Virus record (IMG/VR): IMGVR_UViG_3300027754_000231
Coordinates: 1-36,685 of that record
Length of the DNA: 36,685 nucleotides
DNA from: a virus
Direction: 5' to 3' (one strand)
Below the pieces are notes generated by a model. It saw only the letters and a list, made by a program, of their open reading frames with translations, ran no database searches and was not told where the DNA came from. Below are positions 6,889 to 13,053 of the stretch, piece by piece. Numbering within the stretch: the first letter of the stretch is position 1; every line of letters starts with the position of its first letter. A program made the position numbers and the translations under genes.

Positions 6889-7047
6889 ATGGAAAAGATA
6901 ACTAAAATCAAAAAACTCGCTGAAGGTGGCTACGCTATTTATGCAGTAGACCCCAAAACTAAAAGTGAAATGCAAGTTGGTTATATTGGAGACGGACTCG
7001 ACATCAAGGGTTGGCTTCCAGAAGGAGTAAAAATTGAAAATTCTTGA
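6889..7047 (+). CDS. small hypothetical protein
   Basis: This encodes 52 residues with beta-type alternation and Gly-rich turns. The ATG sits 6 nt after a consensus -10. Its last 14 nt overlap the next gene, which starts at TTG behind a Shine-Dalgarno inside this gene, so the two are coupled. The function is unknown. Confidence 0.6.
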   Translation: MEKITKIKKLAEGGYAIYAVDPKTKSEMQVGYIGDGLDIKGWLPEGVKIENS

Positions 7048-7450
7048 AGATAATTTTAACAGCAAAGGATTTAACCTTTCTCTCGTCAAACGAGAAGGAG
7101 ATGTTGCTATCTATAAAAAGACACTAGAAGATTCTGAGTCAGGCGAAAGTAACTTCGAGGTAATTGCAATTAAGCGTCACAATGGTTACGAGATTGCAGG
7201 AATCAAAATGCCTCCAGCAGAGATGTATCCTTCCAACACTCAATGGGGAGATTGGGCTTATACTTGTACTAGTCGAGAAGATGCAGACAAGCGTTTCATT
7301 CAACTCAAAGACAAACTAACAAACTACACCGCAACTTCTGTTTTAGCTAGTGGCGAGAAGCGTAAGCGTGGTCGTCCTCGGAAGAGCAATATTCTTCCAG
7401 CACCTCCAGCAGAAATTCACTTGACAGAAAATCAAATGGAGGTAGTATAA
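7034..7450 (+). CDS. hypothetical protein with AT-hook-like motif
   Basis: This encodes 138 residues from a TTG start, chosen because AGAAGGAG lies 6 nt upstream and no ATG is as well placed. Residues about 106-118 (KRKRGRPRKS) form an AT-hook-type DNA-binding motif (GRP core flanked by basic residues). The rest is an alpha/beta domain without a recognised family. This implies binding to the minor groove of AT-rich DNA; the role is unknown. Confidence 0.6.
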   Translation: MKILEDNFNSKGFNLSLVKREGDVAIYKKTLEDSESGESNFEVIAIKRHNGYEIAGIKMPPAEMYPSNTQWGDWAYTCTSREDADKRFIQLKDKLTNYTATSVLASGEKRKRGRPRKSNILPAPPAEIHLTENQMEVV

Positions 7451-7454
7451 GGTT

Positions 7455-7691
7455 ATGACATATAAATGTTCAGTAAGCGGTGAAGCACTTTCACCAGAGA
7501 GAGTCGAGGCTCTGCAAGTCCTTGGCGTTCCAGAAAGTAAATGGACAAACATCAAACATAGTCAAGTAAAGAAACTCCGAGCCGTCTATGCTGGTGACGA
7601 TGGCAGTAGCGATATTGTTATTTGTGATGCAGTAGATGGTGGCTCATTATTTGACAACTCAGTAGTAATGGAGGTAGAAAATGAATCTTAA
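7455..7691 (+). CDS. small protein with DksA/TraR-like N-terminal segment
   Basis: This encodes 78 residues. The opening C-x-x-SGE-x-L-x-x-x-R-x-EAL resembles the zinc-finger segment of DksA/TraR proteins (which have C-x-x-CGE-x-I-x-x-x-R-x-EA). Here one Cys of the first pair is Ser and the second Cys pair is missing, so zinc binding is doubtful. The start is at the ATG after GGAGG...TAAGG. It overlaps the next gene by 11 nt. Confidence 0.55.
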   Translation: MTYKCSVSGEALSPERVEALQVLGVPESKWTNIKHSQVKKLRAVYAGDDGSSDIVICDAVDGGSLFDNSVVMEVENES

Positions 7692-7839
7692 GTATATTGT
7701 TTTGAGAGATGGTATTCGGGTTAGTTACGATATGCACAACAGCTTGGAAGAGGCAGAAGCCGAGGCGAACCATTGGAGAGCAATCATCAAGCGTTGGCCA
7801 GACGGAACAAAAGTAGTGATCAAGAAAATTGGCGAGTAA
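7681..7839 (+). CDS. small hypothetical protein
   Basis: This encodes 52 residues with strand-helix-strand character and an acidic/Trp helix in the middle. GGAGG lies 7-8 nt before the ATG inside the previous gene, so translation is coupled. It is the last gene of a four-gene run from the promoter at 6855, ahead of the tRNA cluster. No family was recognised. Confidence 0.6.
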   Translation: MNLKYIVLRDGIRVSYDMHNSLEEAEAEANHWRAIIKRWPDGTKVVIKKIGE

Positions 7840-7860
7840 CTTCGGAGGCTGACACTACAT

Positions 7861-7951
7861 GCTAGAGTCGTCTAACTGGTTAAGACCCACGACTTATACT
7901 CGTGAAGCTCTAGATTTGAGCGCAATGTAGGTTCGAATCCTACCTCTAGTA
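7861..7951 (+). tRNA. tRNA with long variable arm, anticodon UAU (Ile codon AUA by anticodon)
   Basis: The acceptor GCTAGAG pairs with CTCTAGT; the D stem is GTCT/AGAC and the anticodon stem CACGA/TCGTG with loop CTTATAC, giving UAU. A 22-nt variable region holds a GCTC/GAGC stem. The T arm is GTAGG/CCTAC and the discriminator A. CCA is not encoded. A long variable arm is normally confined to Leu, Ser and Tyr tRNAs, so the identity is uncertain. The 3' end overlaps a dyad element. Confidence 0.8.
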
Positions 7952-7976
7952 AGTCACTGATAGTCAACGAGATTCT
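7949..7976. repeat. dyad element, single copy (member 3)
   Basis: A GTAAGTCACTGA half-site, TAG, then TCAACGAGATTC. It begins in the last bases of the tRNA and ends 4 nt before the next -35. Confidence 0.6.
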
Positions 7977-7980
7977 TTTA

Positions 7981-8008
7981 TTGACAAAAACTCAAGTTGT
8001 GGTATTCT
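7981..8008 (+). promoter_or_regulatory. early promoter for the gene at 8015
   Basis: TTGACA, 16 nt, TATTCT, then 6 nt to the ATG at 8015. Confidence 0.6.
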
Positions 8009-8014
8009 TACATT

Positions 8015-8221
8015 ATGACAAAACAAAAAGCACCATTCTATGTGATGAATGTGTTCGGCCAAGACCGAGCCGTTATCCTAAACTCAGCAATCCGTATGTG
8101 TACGCCCAAGGAAACTTGTTCACTCAAAGACTTGGAGAATTATTCCAAGGCTTTTGCAGTAGAGTTTTTCCAAGTGCCGAAACCTTCCAGTTTTCCTTCT
8201 AAAGTGGGGCAAGTAGTTTAA
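8015..8221 (+). CDS. small hypothetical protein overlapping a tRNA
   Basis: This encodes 68 residues with an alpha/beta appearance and a C-terminal Pro/Ser-rich stretch. The start is fixed by the promoter (6 nt after the -10). The last five codons, including the TAA stop, lie inside the tRNA-Met gene at 8207. The tRNA must therefore be cut from a transcript that also serves as mRNA, or have its own transcript. The function is unknown. Confidence 0.55.
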   Translation: MTKQKAPFYVMNVFGQDRAVILNSAIRMCTPKETCSLKDLENYSKAFAVEFFQVPKPSSFPSKVGQVV

Positions 8222-8278
8222 AGGTGAAACAGAAAACTCATAATTTTCCTAGTGCTGGTTCGAGTCCAGCCTTGCCCA
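8207..8278 (+). tRNA. tRNA with anticodon CAU (Met, or Ile if lysidine-modified)
   Basis: The acceptor GGGCAAG pairs with CTTGCCC; D stem GTTT/AAAC, anticodon stem GAAAA/TTTTC with loop CTCATAA, T stem GCTGG/CCAGC, discriminator A. CCA is not encoded. The acceptor is fully paired, so this is not a bacterial initiator. Confidence 0.9.
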
Positions 8279-8307
8279 CTCTCCTTTCTTCTCCGTGCGC
8301 TGATTGG

Positions 8308-8415
8308 ATGCTTCATTCATATAACAAGCACTCAGAGTTAACAGAACAAGATATCAAAGATTACTTTACCAACAAGGAAAGACTTGCTAAAAAAGGGTCG
8401 TTAACTCAATGGTAG
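8308..8415 (+). CDS. possible very small protein ending inside a tRNA
   Basis: A 35-residue, charged, helical open frame starts from the ATG at 8308. Its stop lies in the D arm of the tRNA-Lys, the same arrangement as the gene at 8015. No promoter or Shine-Dalgarno is evident, so it may be chance. Confidence 0.3.
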   Translation: MLHSYNKHSELTEQDIKDYFTNKERLAKKGSLTQW

Positions 8416-8466
8416 AGTAGTTCCCTTTTAAGGAATTTGTTATAGGTTCAAGTCCTATACGACCCA
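8395..8466 (+). tRNA. tRNA-Lys (anticodon UUU)
   Basis: The acceptor GGGTCGT pairs with ACGACCC; D stem ACTC/GAGT, anticodon stem GTTCC/GGAAT with loop CTTTTAA, T stem ATAGG/CCTAT, discriminator A. CCA is not encoded. Confidence 0.92.
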
Positions 8467-8475
8467 AAACAACTC

Positions 8476-8503
8476 TTGACAAAAAACAAAGAAAGTATAA
8501 TAT
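8476..8503 (+). promoter_or_regulatory. early promoter for the gene at 8510
   Basis: TTGACA, 16 nt, TAATAT, then 6 nt to the ATG at 8510. Confidence 0.62.
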
Positions 8504-8509
8504 AAAACT

Positions 8510-8896
8510 ATGACATTAATTAAACAAAATCTTGGGGCACATTGGGTTATTGGAATGAAAGGTAAAGTAGATGACATTGAGCAGTTTCACAACCGCATAT
8601 ATAACTGGGGCGGAACAAACGGAAGTATTCAATGGATGAGTGAGAGCTTTGGATATTTTTGGATTACTATGGAGAAGCTGGAACGAGTTATGTTTAAGTA
8701 TATGTTGAATGGAATGAGCGACAAGCTTGGCAAAAAGTTTAGAGGCAAGAAGGGTGGAATGAAAGCGGTTGCTATGCACAGAATGAAAACCGCGATTGCA
8801 AACATTCCAGTAGAATCTTTTATGCATACAGCAGAAGCTCAAGACTTTTATTCTATTGGCACAATCTCTGCTGAAAAATTAGATACGGATAGTTAA
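8510..8896 (+). CDS. hypothetical protein, paralogue of the product at 17209-17628
   Basis: This encodes 128 residues. It shares with the minus-strand gene at 17209-17628 the core FHN..YNWG.TNG (about 24-36), a Lys/Gly-rich K.GG turn and the C-terminal Y..GTI.AEK, while the rest has diverged. The two copies sit in opposite arms of the early region, each behind a leaderless promoter. No catalytic motif or membrane segment was seen, and the fold and role are unknown. Confidence 0.65.
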   Translation: MTLIKQNLGAHWVIGMKGKVDDIEQFHNRIYNWGGTNGSIQWMSESFGYFWITMEKLERVMFKYMLNGMSDKLGKKFRGKKGGMKAVAMHRMKTAIANIPVESFMHTAEAQDFYSIGTISAEKLDTDS

Positions 8897-8902
8897 TCTA
8901 TT

Positions 8903-8975
8903 CGCCTAGTAGCCCAATGGCAGAGGCAAACGACTTAAAATCGTTCAAGTGTCAGTTCGAGTCTGACTTAGGCGA
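8903..8975 (+). tRNA. tRNA with anticodon UAA (Leu codon UUA) but short variable loop
   Basis: The acceptor CGCCTAG pairs with TTAGGCG (one G-T pair); D stem GCC/GGC, anticodon stem AACGA/TCGTT with loop CTTAAAA, giving UAA. The variable loop is 5 nt (CAAGT), T stem GTCAG/CTGAC, discriminator A. Bacterial Leu tRNAs normally have a long variable arm, so the class and the anticodon disagree. Confidence 0.82.
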
Positions 8976-8987
8976 AGTTTTCTTGTT

Positions 8988-9061
8988 GCTCCTATAACTC
9001 AACTGGATAGAGTAACAGTTTTCTAAACTGTAGGTTGCAGGTTCAATTCCTGCTAGGAGCG
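8988..9061 (+). tRNA. tRNA-Arg (anticodon UCU)
   Basis: The acceptor GCTCCTA pairs with TAGGAGC; D stem ACTC/GAGT, anticodon stem ACAGT/ACTGT with loop TTTCTAA, T stem GCAGG/CCTGC, discriminator G. CCA is not encoded. It reads AGA, a frequent codon here. Confidence 0.92.
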
Positions 9062-9102
9062 AATTATTTTCTCTAAATAATAATTAAGATGTAAGCCAGT
9101 AT

Positions 9103-9219
9103 GTGAATAAGTTTTTTATTAGATACTTTCCAGAATTTTTAATTTTAACTATAATGTTGGTAATAAGCTCGAGCGTAGTAGAGTCATTGATCAAAATATT
9201 AATTACACATCTAAAATAA
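9103..9219 (+). CDS. possible small membrane protein (GTG start)
   Basis: An open frame of 38 residues from GTG, with a hydrophobic stretch at about 10-35. There is no Shine-Dalgarno or clear promoter. It would fill the only gap between the tRNAs and the gene at 9291. Weak. Confidence 0.3.
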   Translation: MNKFFIRYFPEFLILTIMLVISSSVVESLIKILITHLK

Positions 9220-9253
9220 AAAAACAATTAATAATTATAAAAATAGAATTTTA

Positions 9254-9282
9254 TTGATATTAATAGCAAATACATGTAATAT
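9254..9282 (+). promoter_or_regulatory. early promoter for the gene at 9291
   Basis: TTGATA, 17 nt, TAATAT, then 8 nt to the ATG at 9291. Confidence 0.5.
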
Positions 9283-9290
9283 ATAGTGAT

Positions 9291-9452
9291 ATGAAACATG
9301 AAAATAGAATAAGCAAAATATTAGAAAAGAAAATCCTAAAGGACGAAGATCCTAAGCTTATCTCTGAAATAGAAACATACTTGGCTGGTTTAGAAATACA
9401 TTATAGCAAATGGGCAAAAGCTCATCCTAATTGGAAACAGTTAGAAGAATAA
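9291..9452 (+). CDS. small helical protein
   Basis: This encodes 53 residues, mostly Lys/Glu-rich helix, ending in a Trp-containing segment (KWAKAHPNW). The ATG is 8 nt after the -10. A dyad element begins 11 nt after its stop. The function is unknown. Confidence 0.55.
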   Translation: MKHENRISKILEKKILKDEDPKLISEIETYLAGLEIHYSKWAKAHPNWKQLEE

Positions 9453-9462
9453 AACAACACTC

Positions 9463-9538
9463 CTAAGTCCTTACCTATCAAGGATTTACAAAAGCAACCC
9501 TCTCGTTTGCGTAAGTCGTTGACCATCAACGAGATTTA
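9463..9538. repeat. 76-bp dyad-linker-dyad element (member 4)
   Basis: Dyad 9463-9489 has arms TCCTT/AAGGA. The 21-nt linker contains GCAA...TTGC around CCCTCTC. Dyad 9511-9538 has CGTTGA/TCAACG arms. It ends 14 nt before the -35 at 9553. Confidence 0.75.
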
Positions 9539-9552
9539 ACTAAAGATTTTTC

Positions 9553-9580
9553 TTGTGAAAAAACAAAGATGTGGTATATT
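9553..9580 (+). promoter_or_regulatory. early promoter for the gene at 9586
   Basis: TTGTGA, 16 nt, TATATT, then 5 nt to the ATG at 9586. Confidence 0.6.
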
Positions 9581-9585
9581 TAAGT

Positions 9586-9852
9586 ATGAACAAAATTAAA
9601 AACGCAATCATATACGCAACCTCATATCTCAAACACTTCATCCTTTTCCTCTTGGGGCAAAGGTATTTAATCGAATACAAACCCTACGGCGGTGAGCAGG
9701 TTTATACCTACATCATCAGCAAGCCTAGTTCTTTTACGATTAGCAAAGCTGGCAACAAGCTCTTTACGAGTTTCTGCTTCTCTGGTCGTATGGATTCTGG
9801 CGTGAAGCAATTCCGCTATGATCGCATCGCTGGTGGTCTCTCGCCAGTCTAA
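9586..9852 (+). CDS. hypothetical protein with C-terminal FRYDRI segment
   Basis: This encodes 88 residues. A short hydrophobic N-terminal stretch (about 15-25) is followed by a beta-rich part ending in the segment KQFRYDRI. That ending resembles the last strand of WYL-type ligand-sensing domains (R.FRLDRI), but the domain would be badly truncated, so I do not name it. The start is set by the promoter. A terminator follows. Confidence 0.6.
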   Translation: MNKIKNAIIYATSYLKHFILFLLGQRYLIEYKPYGGEQVYTYIISKPSSFTISKAGNKLFTSFCFSGRMDSGVKQFRYDRIAGGLSPV

Positions 9853-9904
9853 CAACAGAGAGATGGGTGGGGTTATCTTTCCCCTTCCCTTCATATAGAA
9901 AGGG

Positions 9905-9932
9905 CGAGACCTAAAAAATCTCGTCTTTTTTA
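9905..9932 (+). terminator. terminator after the gene at 9586
   Basis: CGAGA (9905-9909) pairs with TCTCG (9919-9923), followed by TCTTTTTT. A GGGTGGGG/CCCCTTCCC pairing just upstream may add to it. Confidence 0.65.
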
Positions 9933-9933
9933 T

Positions 9934-9961
9934 TTGACTCTGATCTAAGTTCTGATACTAT
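9934..9961 (+). promoter_or_regulatory. promoter of the structured RNA at 9968
   Basis: TTGACT, 16 nt, TACTAT, then 6 nt to 9968. It has the same spacing as the gene promoters, but no start codon follows. Confidence 0.6.
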
Positions 9962-9967
9962 ACAGAT

Positions 9968-10139
9968 AGTTCTTTTCTATTACTTGATGGATCGGCGTGG
10001 TAGCTGTGAGTTTGCAATAATAACTTAGGTAGAAACTGGAGACACGCAACAGAATGATTCTTAGGAGACTTTTATCCAAGAACTTCTGTCTGAGCCGAAA
10101 GGCGTAGACGAGTTGGGGTAGCGTCCAACACCATCGAGT
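9968..10139 (+). ncRNA. candidate structured RNA closed by a 9-bp stem
   Basis: ACTTGATGG (9982-9990) pairs with CCATCGAGT (10131-10139) and encloses four arms. Arm one is GCGTG/CACGC (9995-9999/10043-10047) with inner AGTTT/AAACT. Arm two is CAGAA...TTCTG (10050-10054/10084-10088) with TTCTTAGGA/TCCAAGAA inside. Arm three is GTCT/AGAC with a GCC-GAAA-GGC tip. Arm four is GTTGG/CCAAC (10112-10116/10125-10129). Nearly every base is used in pairing, and no start codon follows the promoter. No poly-U terminator was seen; the convergent gene at 10145 lies just beyond. Confidence 0.6.
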
Positions 10140-10144
10140 ATAGT

Positions 10145-10342
10145 TTATATTTTATTGCGCCACTTGTCTCTGTGATGGCAAACCCAACTTAATAAAGCTT
10201 TTTCAAAACCAATATCATGTCCTGCTTTTTCGCTTTCAATCCATTTGTGCTTTAAGATTTCTTCTCTTTCGCTCAAGAAATTTTTATATAACAATGAATG
10301 ACTCAGTATATAATTCATATCTTCTTTAATATTATCACTCAT
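10145..10342 (-). CDS. small phage protein of unknown function
   Basis: This encodes 65 residues. The pattern HKWIESEKAG.DIGFEKAL..W...HR.KW (about 33-61) recalls a short helical protein seen in Bacteroidota-type phages and elements; it has no known role. It is the only minus-strand gene in the 5.3-13 kb arm and is convergent with the structured RNA. No standard promoter is evident upstream. Confidence 0.6.
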   Translation of the reverse strand: MSDNIKEDMNYILSHSLLYKNFLSEREEILKHKWIESEKAGHDIGFEKALLSWVCHHRDKWRNKI

Positions 10343-10426
10343 ATAATAAACTGCAAATTATATTACACAAAATTGCAAATAGTAATAGCAAAATAGACAA
10401 ATAACAAATACAACAACTTAAACTAG

Positions 10427-10502
10427 CTAAATCATTTAGTATCAACGAGTTACAAAAGCAACCTCCCTGTGTCCCTAAGTCCTTGATAGTCAACGAGATT
10501 TA
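10427..10502. repeat. 76-bp dyad-linker-dyad element (member 5)
   Basis: The first dyad is degenerate on its left arm. The linker 10454-10474 contains GCAACCTCCCTGTG. The second dyad 10475-10502 has CCTTGA/TCAACG. It ends 14 nt before the -35 at 10517. Confidence 0.75.
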
Positions 10503-10516
10503 TTTCTTATATTTTC

Positions 10517-10544
10517 GTGACAAAAAGTAAAACTATGATACTAT
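10517..10544 (+). promoter_or_regulatory. early promoter for the GIY-YIG gene
   Basis: GTGACA, 16 nt, TACTAT, then 6 nt to the ATG at 10551. Confidence 0.58.
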
Positions 10545-10550
10545 ACAAGA

Positions 10551-11015
10551 ATGACAACAACACTAACACAAGACATCAAAAAAACAATGCGTGGACATTT
10601 AACTACAACCATGAGAACTTCGTTTTCCACATCGAAGTCTCGCCAAAATGCTTCGCTTCGTATGGGCGTTTACTGCCTTATCAAAGCGAGTCCGTGGGGA
10701 TGGCGTGTTTATATCGGGGCATCTCGTGATATTCGAGTGCGCTGGTATCAACATCGTTCGCTTCATGGAAATGGAACGGGCTGGAACATTGGAATGTTTC
10801 AAGTCGTTAGCGTTCCTTCTTCTCCTATGTTGAATTATATCGAACAGATAACAATCAACACAGCGAAAGAACTTGCTAACAAGTATAAGTATAGGGTTCA
10901 AAACAAAATTGACCCGCTATATCAAGTTATTGATACAGATACTAAAATTGAAAAGAAACTTACTAACATATTTGCACGATTTAAACTTGGAGAAAGGGGA
11001 TTTAGTTTAGTTTGA
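10551..11015 (+). CDS. GIY-YIG family nuclease
   Basis: This encodes 154 residues. GVYCLI at 39-44 and VYIG at 53-56 are the two halves of the GIY-YIG motif. Arg62 or Arg64 fits the conserved Arg of the next helix, and Glu98 (NYIEQ) the metal-binding Glu. No DNA-binding domain of a homing endonuclease (NUMOD or zinc finger) follows; the C-terminal 40 residues are basic helix. It may be a free-standing phage nuclease acting on host or competitor DNA. It stands alone between two dyad elements. The frame also carries a spurious overlapping frame. Confidence 0.75.
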   Translation: MTTTLTQDIKKTMRGHLTTTMRTSFSTSKSRQNASLRMGVYCLIKASPWGWRVYIGASRDIRVRWYQHRSLHGNGTGWNIGMFQVVSVPSSPMLNYIEQITINTAKELANKYKYRVQNKIDPLYQVIDTDTKIEKKLTNIFARFKLGERGFSLV

Positions 11016-11034
11016 TTTGTTAGTGGGAACTGGC

Positions 11035-11110
11035 GCAAGTCCTTGACTATCAGGGGCTTGCGTCAGCAACCTCCCTGCGCTTCTAAGTCCTTGATGGTCA
11101 GTGAGATTTA
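11035..11110. repeat. 76-bp dyad-linker-dyad element (member 6)
   Basis: Dyad 11035-11061 has arms GCAAG/CTTGC in place of the usual GTAAG/CTTAC, a compensatory change. Linker 11062-11082 contains GCAACCTCCCTGCGC. Dyad 11083-11110 ends only 4 nt before the -35. Confidence 0.78.
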
Positions 11111-11114
11111 TTAG

Positions 11115-11142
11115 TAGACAAAAAGAAAAAAACTGATATATT
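11115..11142 (+). promoter_or_regulatory. early promoter for the ArdC-like gene
   Basis: TAGACA, 16 nt, TATATT, then 6 nt to the ATG at 11149. Confidence 0.57.
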
Positions 11143-11148
11143 TAAGCT

Positions 11149-11979
11149 ATGAAAGTAAACGAAATTATCACAGAAAAGTTCATCGAAGCCCTCAACAAAG
11201 GAGTCTGCCCTTGGCAGAAGCCTTGGAAAGTATTTGAGATTTGTAATGGCGTTTCAAAAAAGAATTACAGAGGCATCAATCAATTTTTGCTTAGGATGGT
11301 TTCTTCTGATGATTTCTTTTTTACATTTAATCAGATCAAGGAACTAGGCGGAAGGATCAAAGCTGGGGCAAAATCTCATATGGTAGTTTACTATAAATTA
11401 CTAAAGACAGAAGCTAAGAATGAATTGACCAGAACTTTCCCAATGATGAGATATTACAAAGTTTTTGGGTTGAGTGATGTAGAAGGAATTAAATGGAAGC
11501 AACCAGAGACTCCTAAGTTAGAATTTTCACCAATAGAAGAAGCAGAGAAGTTGATCAACAAGTGTGTGATTCAGATTAAGTATGGTGGCAGTCGTGCCTG
11601 TTACTATCCACAAGATCACAAGATTGATTTGCCTTTGAAAGAAAATTTCAACAGCGTTGAGGAGTACTACTCCACAGCGTTCCATGAGATTGGTCACGCT
11701 ATGCATAAAAGCACAAGTGACGATATCAAAAATGGTTTTGGCTCTCAGAACTATAGCAAAGAAGAATTAACCGCAGAGATTTTTGCTAGCCTCTGTCTTA
11801 ACTTCTGCGGAATTGATTCTGAAAAATGTTTTAACAATTCTGCCAGCTATCTTTCCAACTGGCTGGGGGTATTAAAGAAAGACATGAACTTTATTATCTC
11901 AGCTTCTAGCAAAGCACAAAAAAGATTTGACGCTTTTCTCGATAAAAAAGATAACGAAGAATTGCATATGAATTATTAA
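11149..11979 (+). CDS. ardC: ArdC-like antirestriction protein
   Basis: This encodes 276 residues. The N-terminal half (about 1-110, with PWQKPW at 21-26 and NYRGIN at 39-44) matches the ssDNA-binding domain of ArdC. The C-terminal half carries a zincin-like peptidase site FHEIGHA (His179, Glu180, His183) and EELTAE with Glu210 as likely third zinc ligand. ArdC of plasmids protects incoming single-stranded DNA from restriction; a phage would use it against host restriction. It is a single-gene cassette between two 76-bp elements. Confidence 0.82.
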   Translation: MKVNEIITEKFIEALNKGVCPWQKPWKVFEICNGVSKKNYRGINQFLLRMVSSDDFFFTFNQIKELGGRIKAGAKSHMVVYYKLLKTEAKNELTRTFPMMRYYKVFGLSDVEGIKWKQPETPKLEFSPIEEAEKLINKCVIQIKYGGSRACYYPQDHKIDLPLKENFNSVEEYYSTAFHEIGHAMHKSTSDDIKNGFGSQNYSKEELTAEIFASLCLNFCGIDSEKCFNNSASYLSNWLGVLKKDMNFIISASSKAQKRFDAFLDKKDNEELHMNY

Positions 11980-11984
11980 GAGTT

Positions 11985-12060
11985 GCAACTGCTTAAGTAT
12001 CAACCACTTACGCAAGCAGCCTCCCTGCGTTCCTAAGTCGTTGACTATCAACGAGATTTA
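11985..12060. repeat. 76-bp dyad-linker-dyad element (member 7)
   Basis: The first dyad is imperfect. Linker 12012-12032 contains CAGCCTCCCTGCG, with CGCA/TGCG able to pair around it. Dyad 12033-12060 has perfect CGTTGA/TCAACG arms. It ends 14 nt before the -35 at 12075. Confidence 0.78.
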
Positions 12061-12074
12061 AATGGTAAAAAAAC

Positions 12075-12102
12075 TTGCATCAAACTTAATTTATGTTAAG
12101 AT
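12075..12102 (+). promoter_or_regulatory. early promoter for the GP88-like gene
   Basis: TTGCAT, 16 nt, TAAGAT, then 5 nt to the ATG at 12108. The in-frame ATG at 12093 lies inside the promoter and is rejected. Confidence 0.58.
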
Positions 12103-12107
12103 TTCTT

Positions 12108-12743
12108 ATGTTCAAAAACAAAAAACAAGCCGAGGAGATTGTCGGAACACTCTCAAAACCTTCGAAGATGCCAGGATTTGCTTATTCAACACCCGCAAAG
12201 CGTTGTCTTATTGGGCAGAAAATGCGGAATGTTGTAGGAAGTATGTGTGCTTTTTGCTACGCTCTTAAAGGGCGTTATGTTTTCCCCAATGTTCAAAAAG
12301 CTATGGAAAAGCGTTTTGCTTCACTCACTCACGATCTTTGGGTGGAAGCTATGACATATCTTATCGGAAAGGTTAAGAATCCTTATTTTAGGTGGCACGA
12401 TTCAGGAGACTTGCAAGGTGTGTGGCATATTGAAAAGATTGTGAAGATTGCAAAGAATCTTCCTAACATTTCTTTTTGGCTTCCAACTCGTGAATATGCT
12501 TTTATCTCAACCTATATCGAACAAGGCGGTGAAGTACCTAGCAATCTTACCATCCGTTTGTCTGCTCTTATGATGGATGGCCCTGCACCCGTTGGAATTG
12601 CTCAAAGACTAGGCTTATGTGTTAGCGGTGCGAGCAAGTTAGGTAATTTTAATTGCCCAAGCTCCAAACAAGGTAACAAGTGCGGAGATTGTCGCAAGTG
12701 TTGGGATAAAAATGAGTTTGCAATTAACTACAAAAAGCATTAA
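12108..12743 (+). CDS. GP88-like phage protein
   Basis: This encodes 211 residues. The layout (basic N-terminus, CAFCYALKGRYVFPNVQ at about 43-59, RWHDSGDLQ at about 90-98, LPTREY at about 120-125, and a C-terminal C...C..C..C cluster at about 185-202) fits the Gene 88/GP88 family of phage proteins as I remember it. Its function is unknown. The paired cysteines suggest a bound metal or iron-sulphur cluster, an inference. The start is set by the promoter. Confidence 0.72.
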   Translation: MFKNKKQAEEIVGTLSKPSKMPGFAYSTPAKRCLIGQKMRNVVGSMCAFCYALKGRYVFPNVQKAMEKRFASLTHDLWVEAMTYLIGKVKNPYFRWHDSGDLQGVWHIEKIVKIAKNLPNISFWLPTREYAFISTYIEQGGEVPSNLTIRLSALMMDGPAPVGIAQRLGLCVSGASKLGNFNCPSSKQGNKCGDCRKCWDKNEFAINYKKH

Positions 12744-12752
12744 GATGTCTAA

Positions 12753-12815
12753 ATGGAAATATTTTTATGCCTTGTTATATTAGGATTAGTTCTAACACTA
12801 GCAATATCAAAATGA
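12753..12815 (+). CDS. tiny membrane protein
   Basis: This encodes 20 residues, entirely hydrophobic apart from the ends. Its TGA overlaps the ATG of the next gene (ATGA). It begins MEIFL, like the tiny membrane protein at 13049-13144. Supported by the overlap and the membrane segment only. Confidence 0.4.
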   Translation: MEIFLCLVILGLVLTLAISK

Positions 12816-12964
12816 ACATATCAAACATATTAAAAGAAAACCTAGAATCTTTTTATCCTTGGAGCGATAACGACACTCCTCCACTCGATACGAATAAAAA
12901 AACCTTTGTAGAAAAAGAAAGAGAAAATGATGAGTTCTTCGAAGGATGGCGAGCCTCTATGTAA
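12812..12964 (+). CDS. small hypothetical protein
   Basis: This encodes 50 residues: acidic, Pro/Asp-rich middle (PWSDNDTPPLD), charged helix after it. It starts at the ATG overlapping the stop of the tiny membrane gene, so the pair is coupled. The last plus-strand gene before the orientation switch. Confidence 0.5.
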   Translation: MNISNILKENLESFYPWSDNDTPPLDTNKKTFVEKERENDEFFEGWRASM

Positions 12965-12977
12965 TCTATCTGTTGTT

Positions 12978-13053
12978 GTAAGTCGTTGACCATTAACGAT
13001 TTACAGCCGCAGGGACCTTGCCGTTGCAAGTCGTTGATATTCAGCAACTTAGC
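12978..13053. repeat. 76-bp dyad-linker-dyad element (member 8)
   Basis: Dyad 12978-13004 has 10-bp arms GTAAGTCGTT/AACGATTTAC (one mismatch). Linker 13005-13025 reads GCAGGGACC on the plus strand. Dyad 13026-13053 overlaps the stop of the minus-strand gene at 13049. It lies exactly between the convergent gene sets. Confidence 0.78.

Noticed and set aside
10089-10110. Hammerhead ribozyme-like CTGA...GAAA sequence in the folded RNA
   Set aside because: The conserved CUGAUGA core and the required three stems around a cleavage site are not present.
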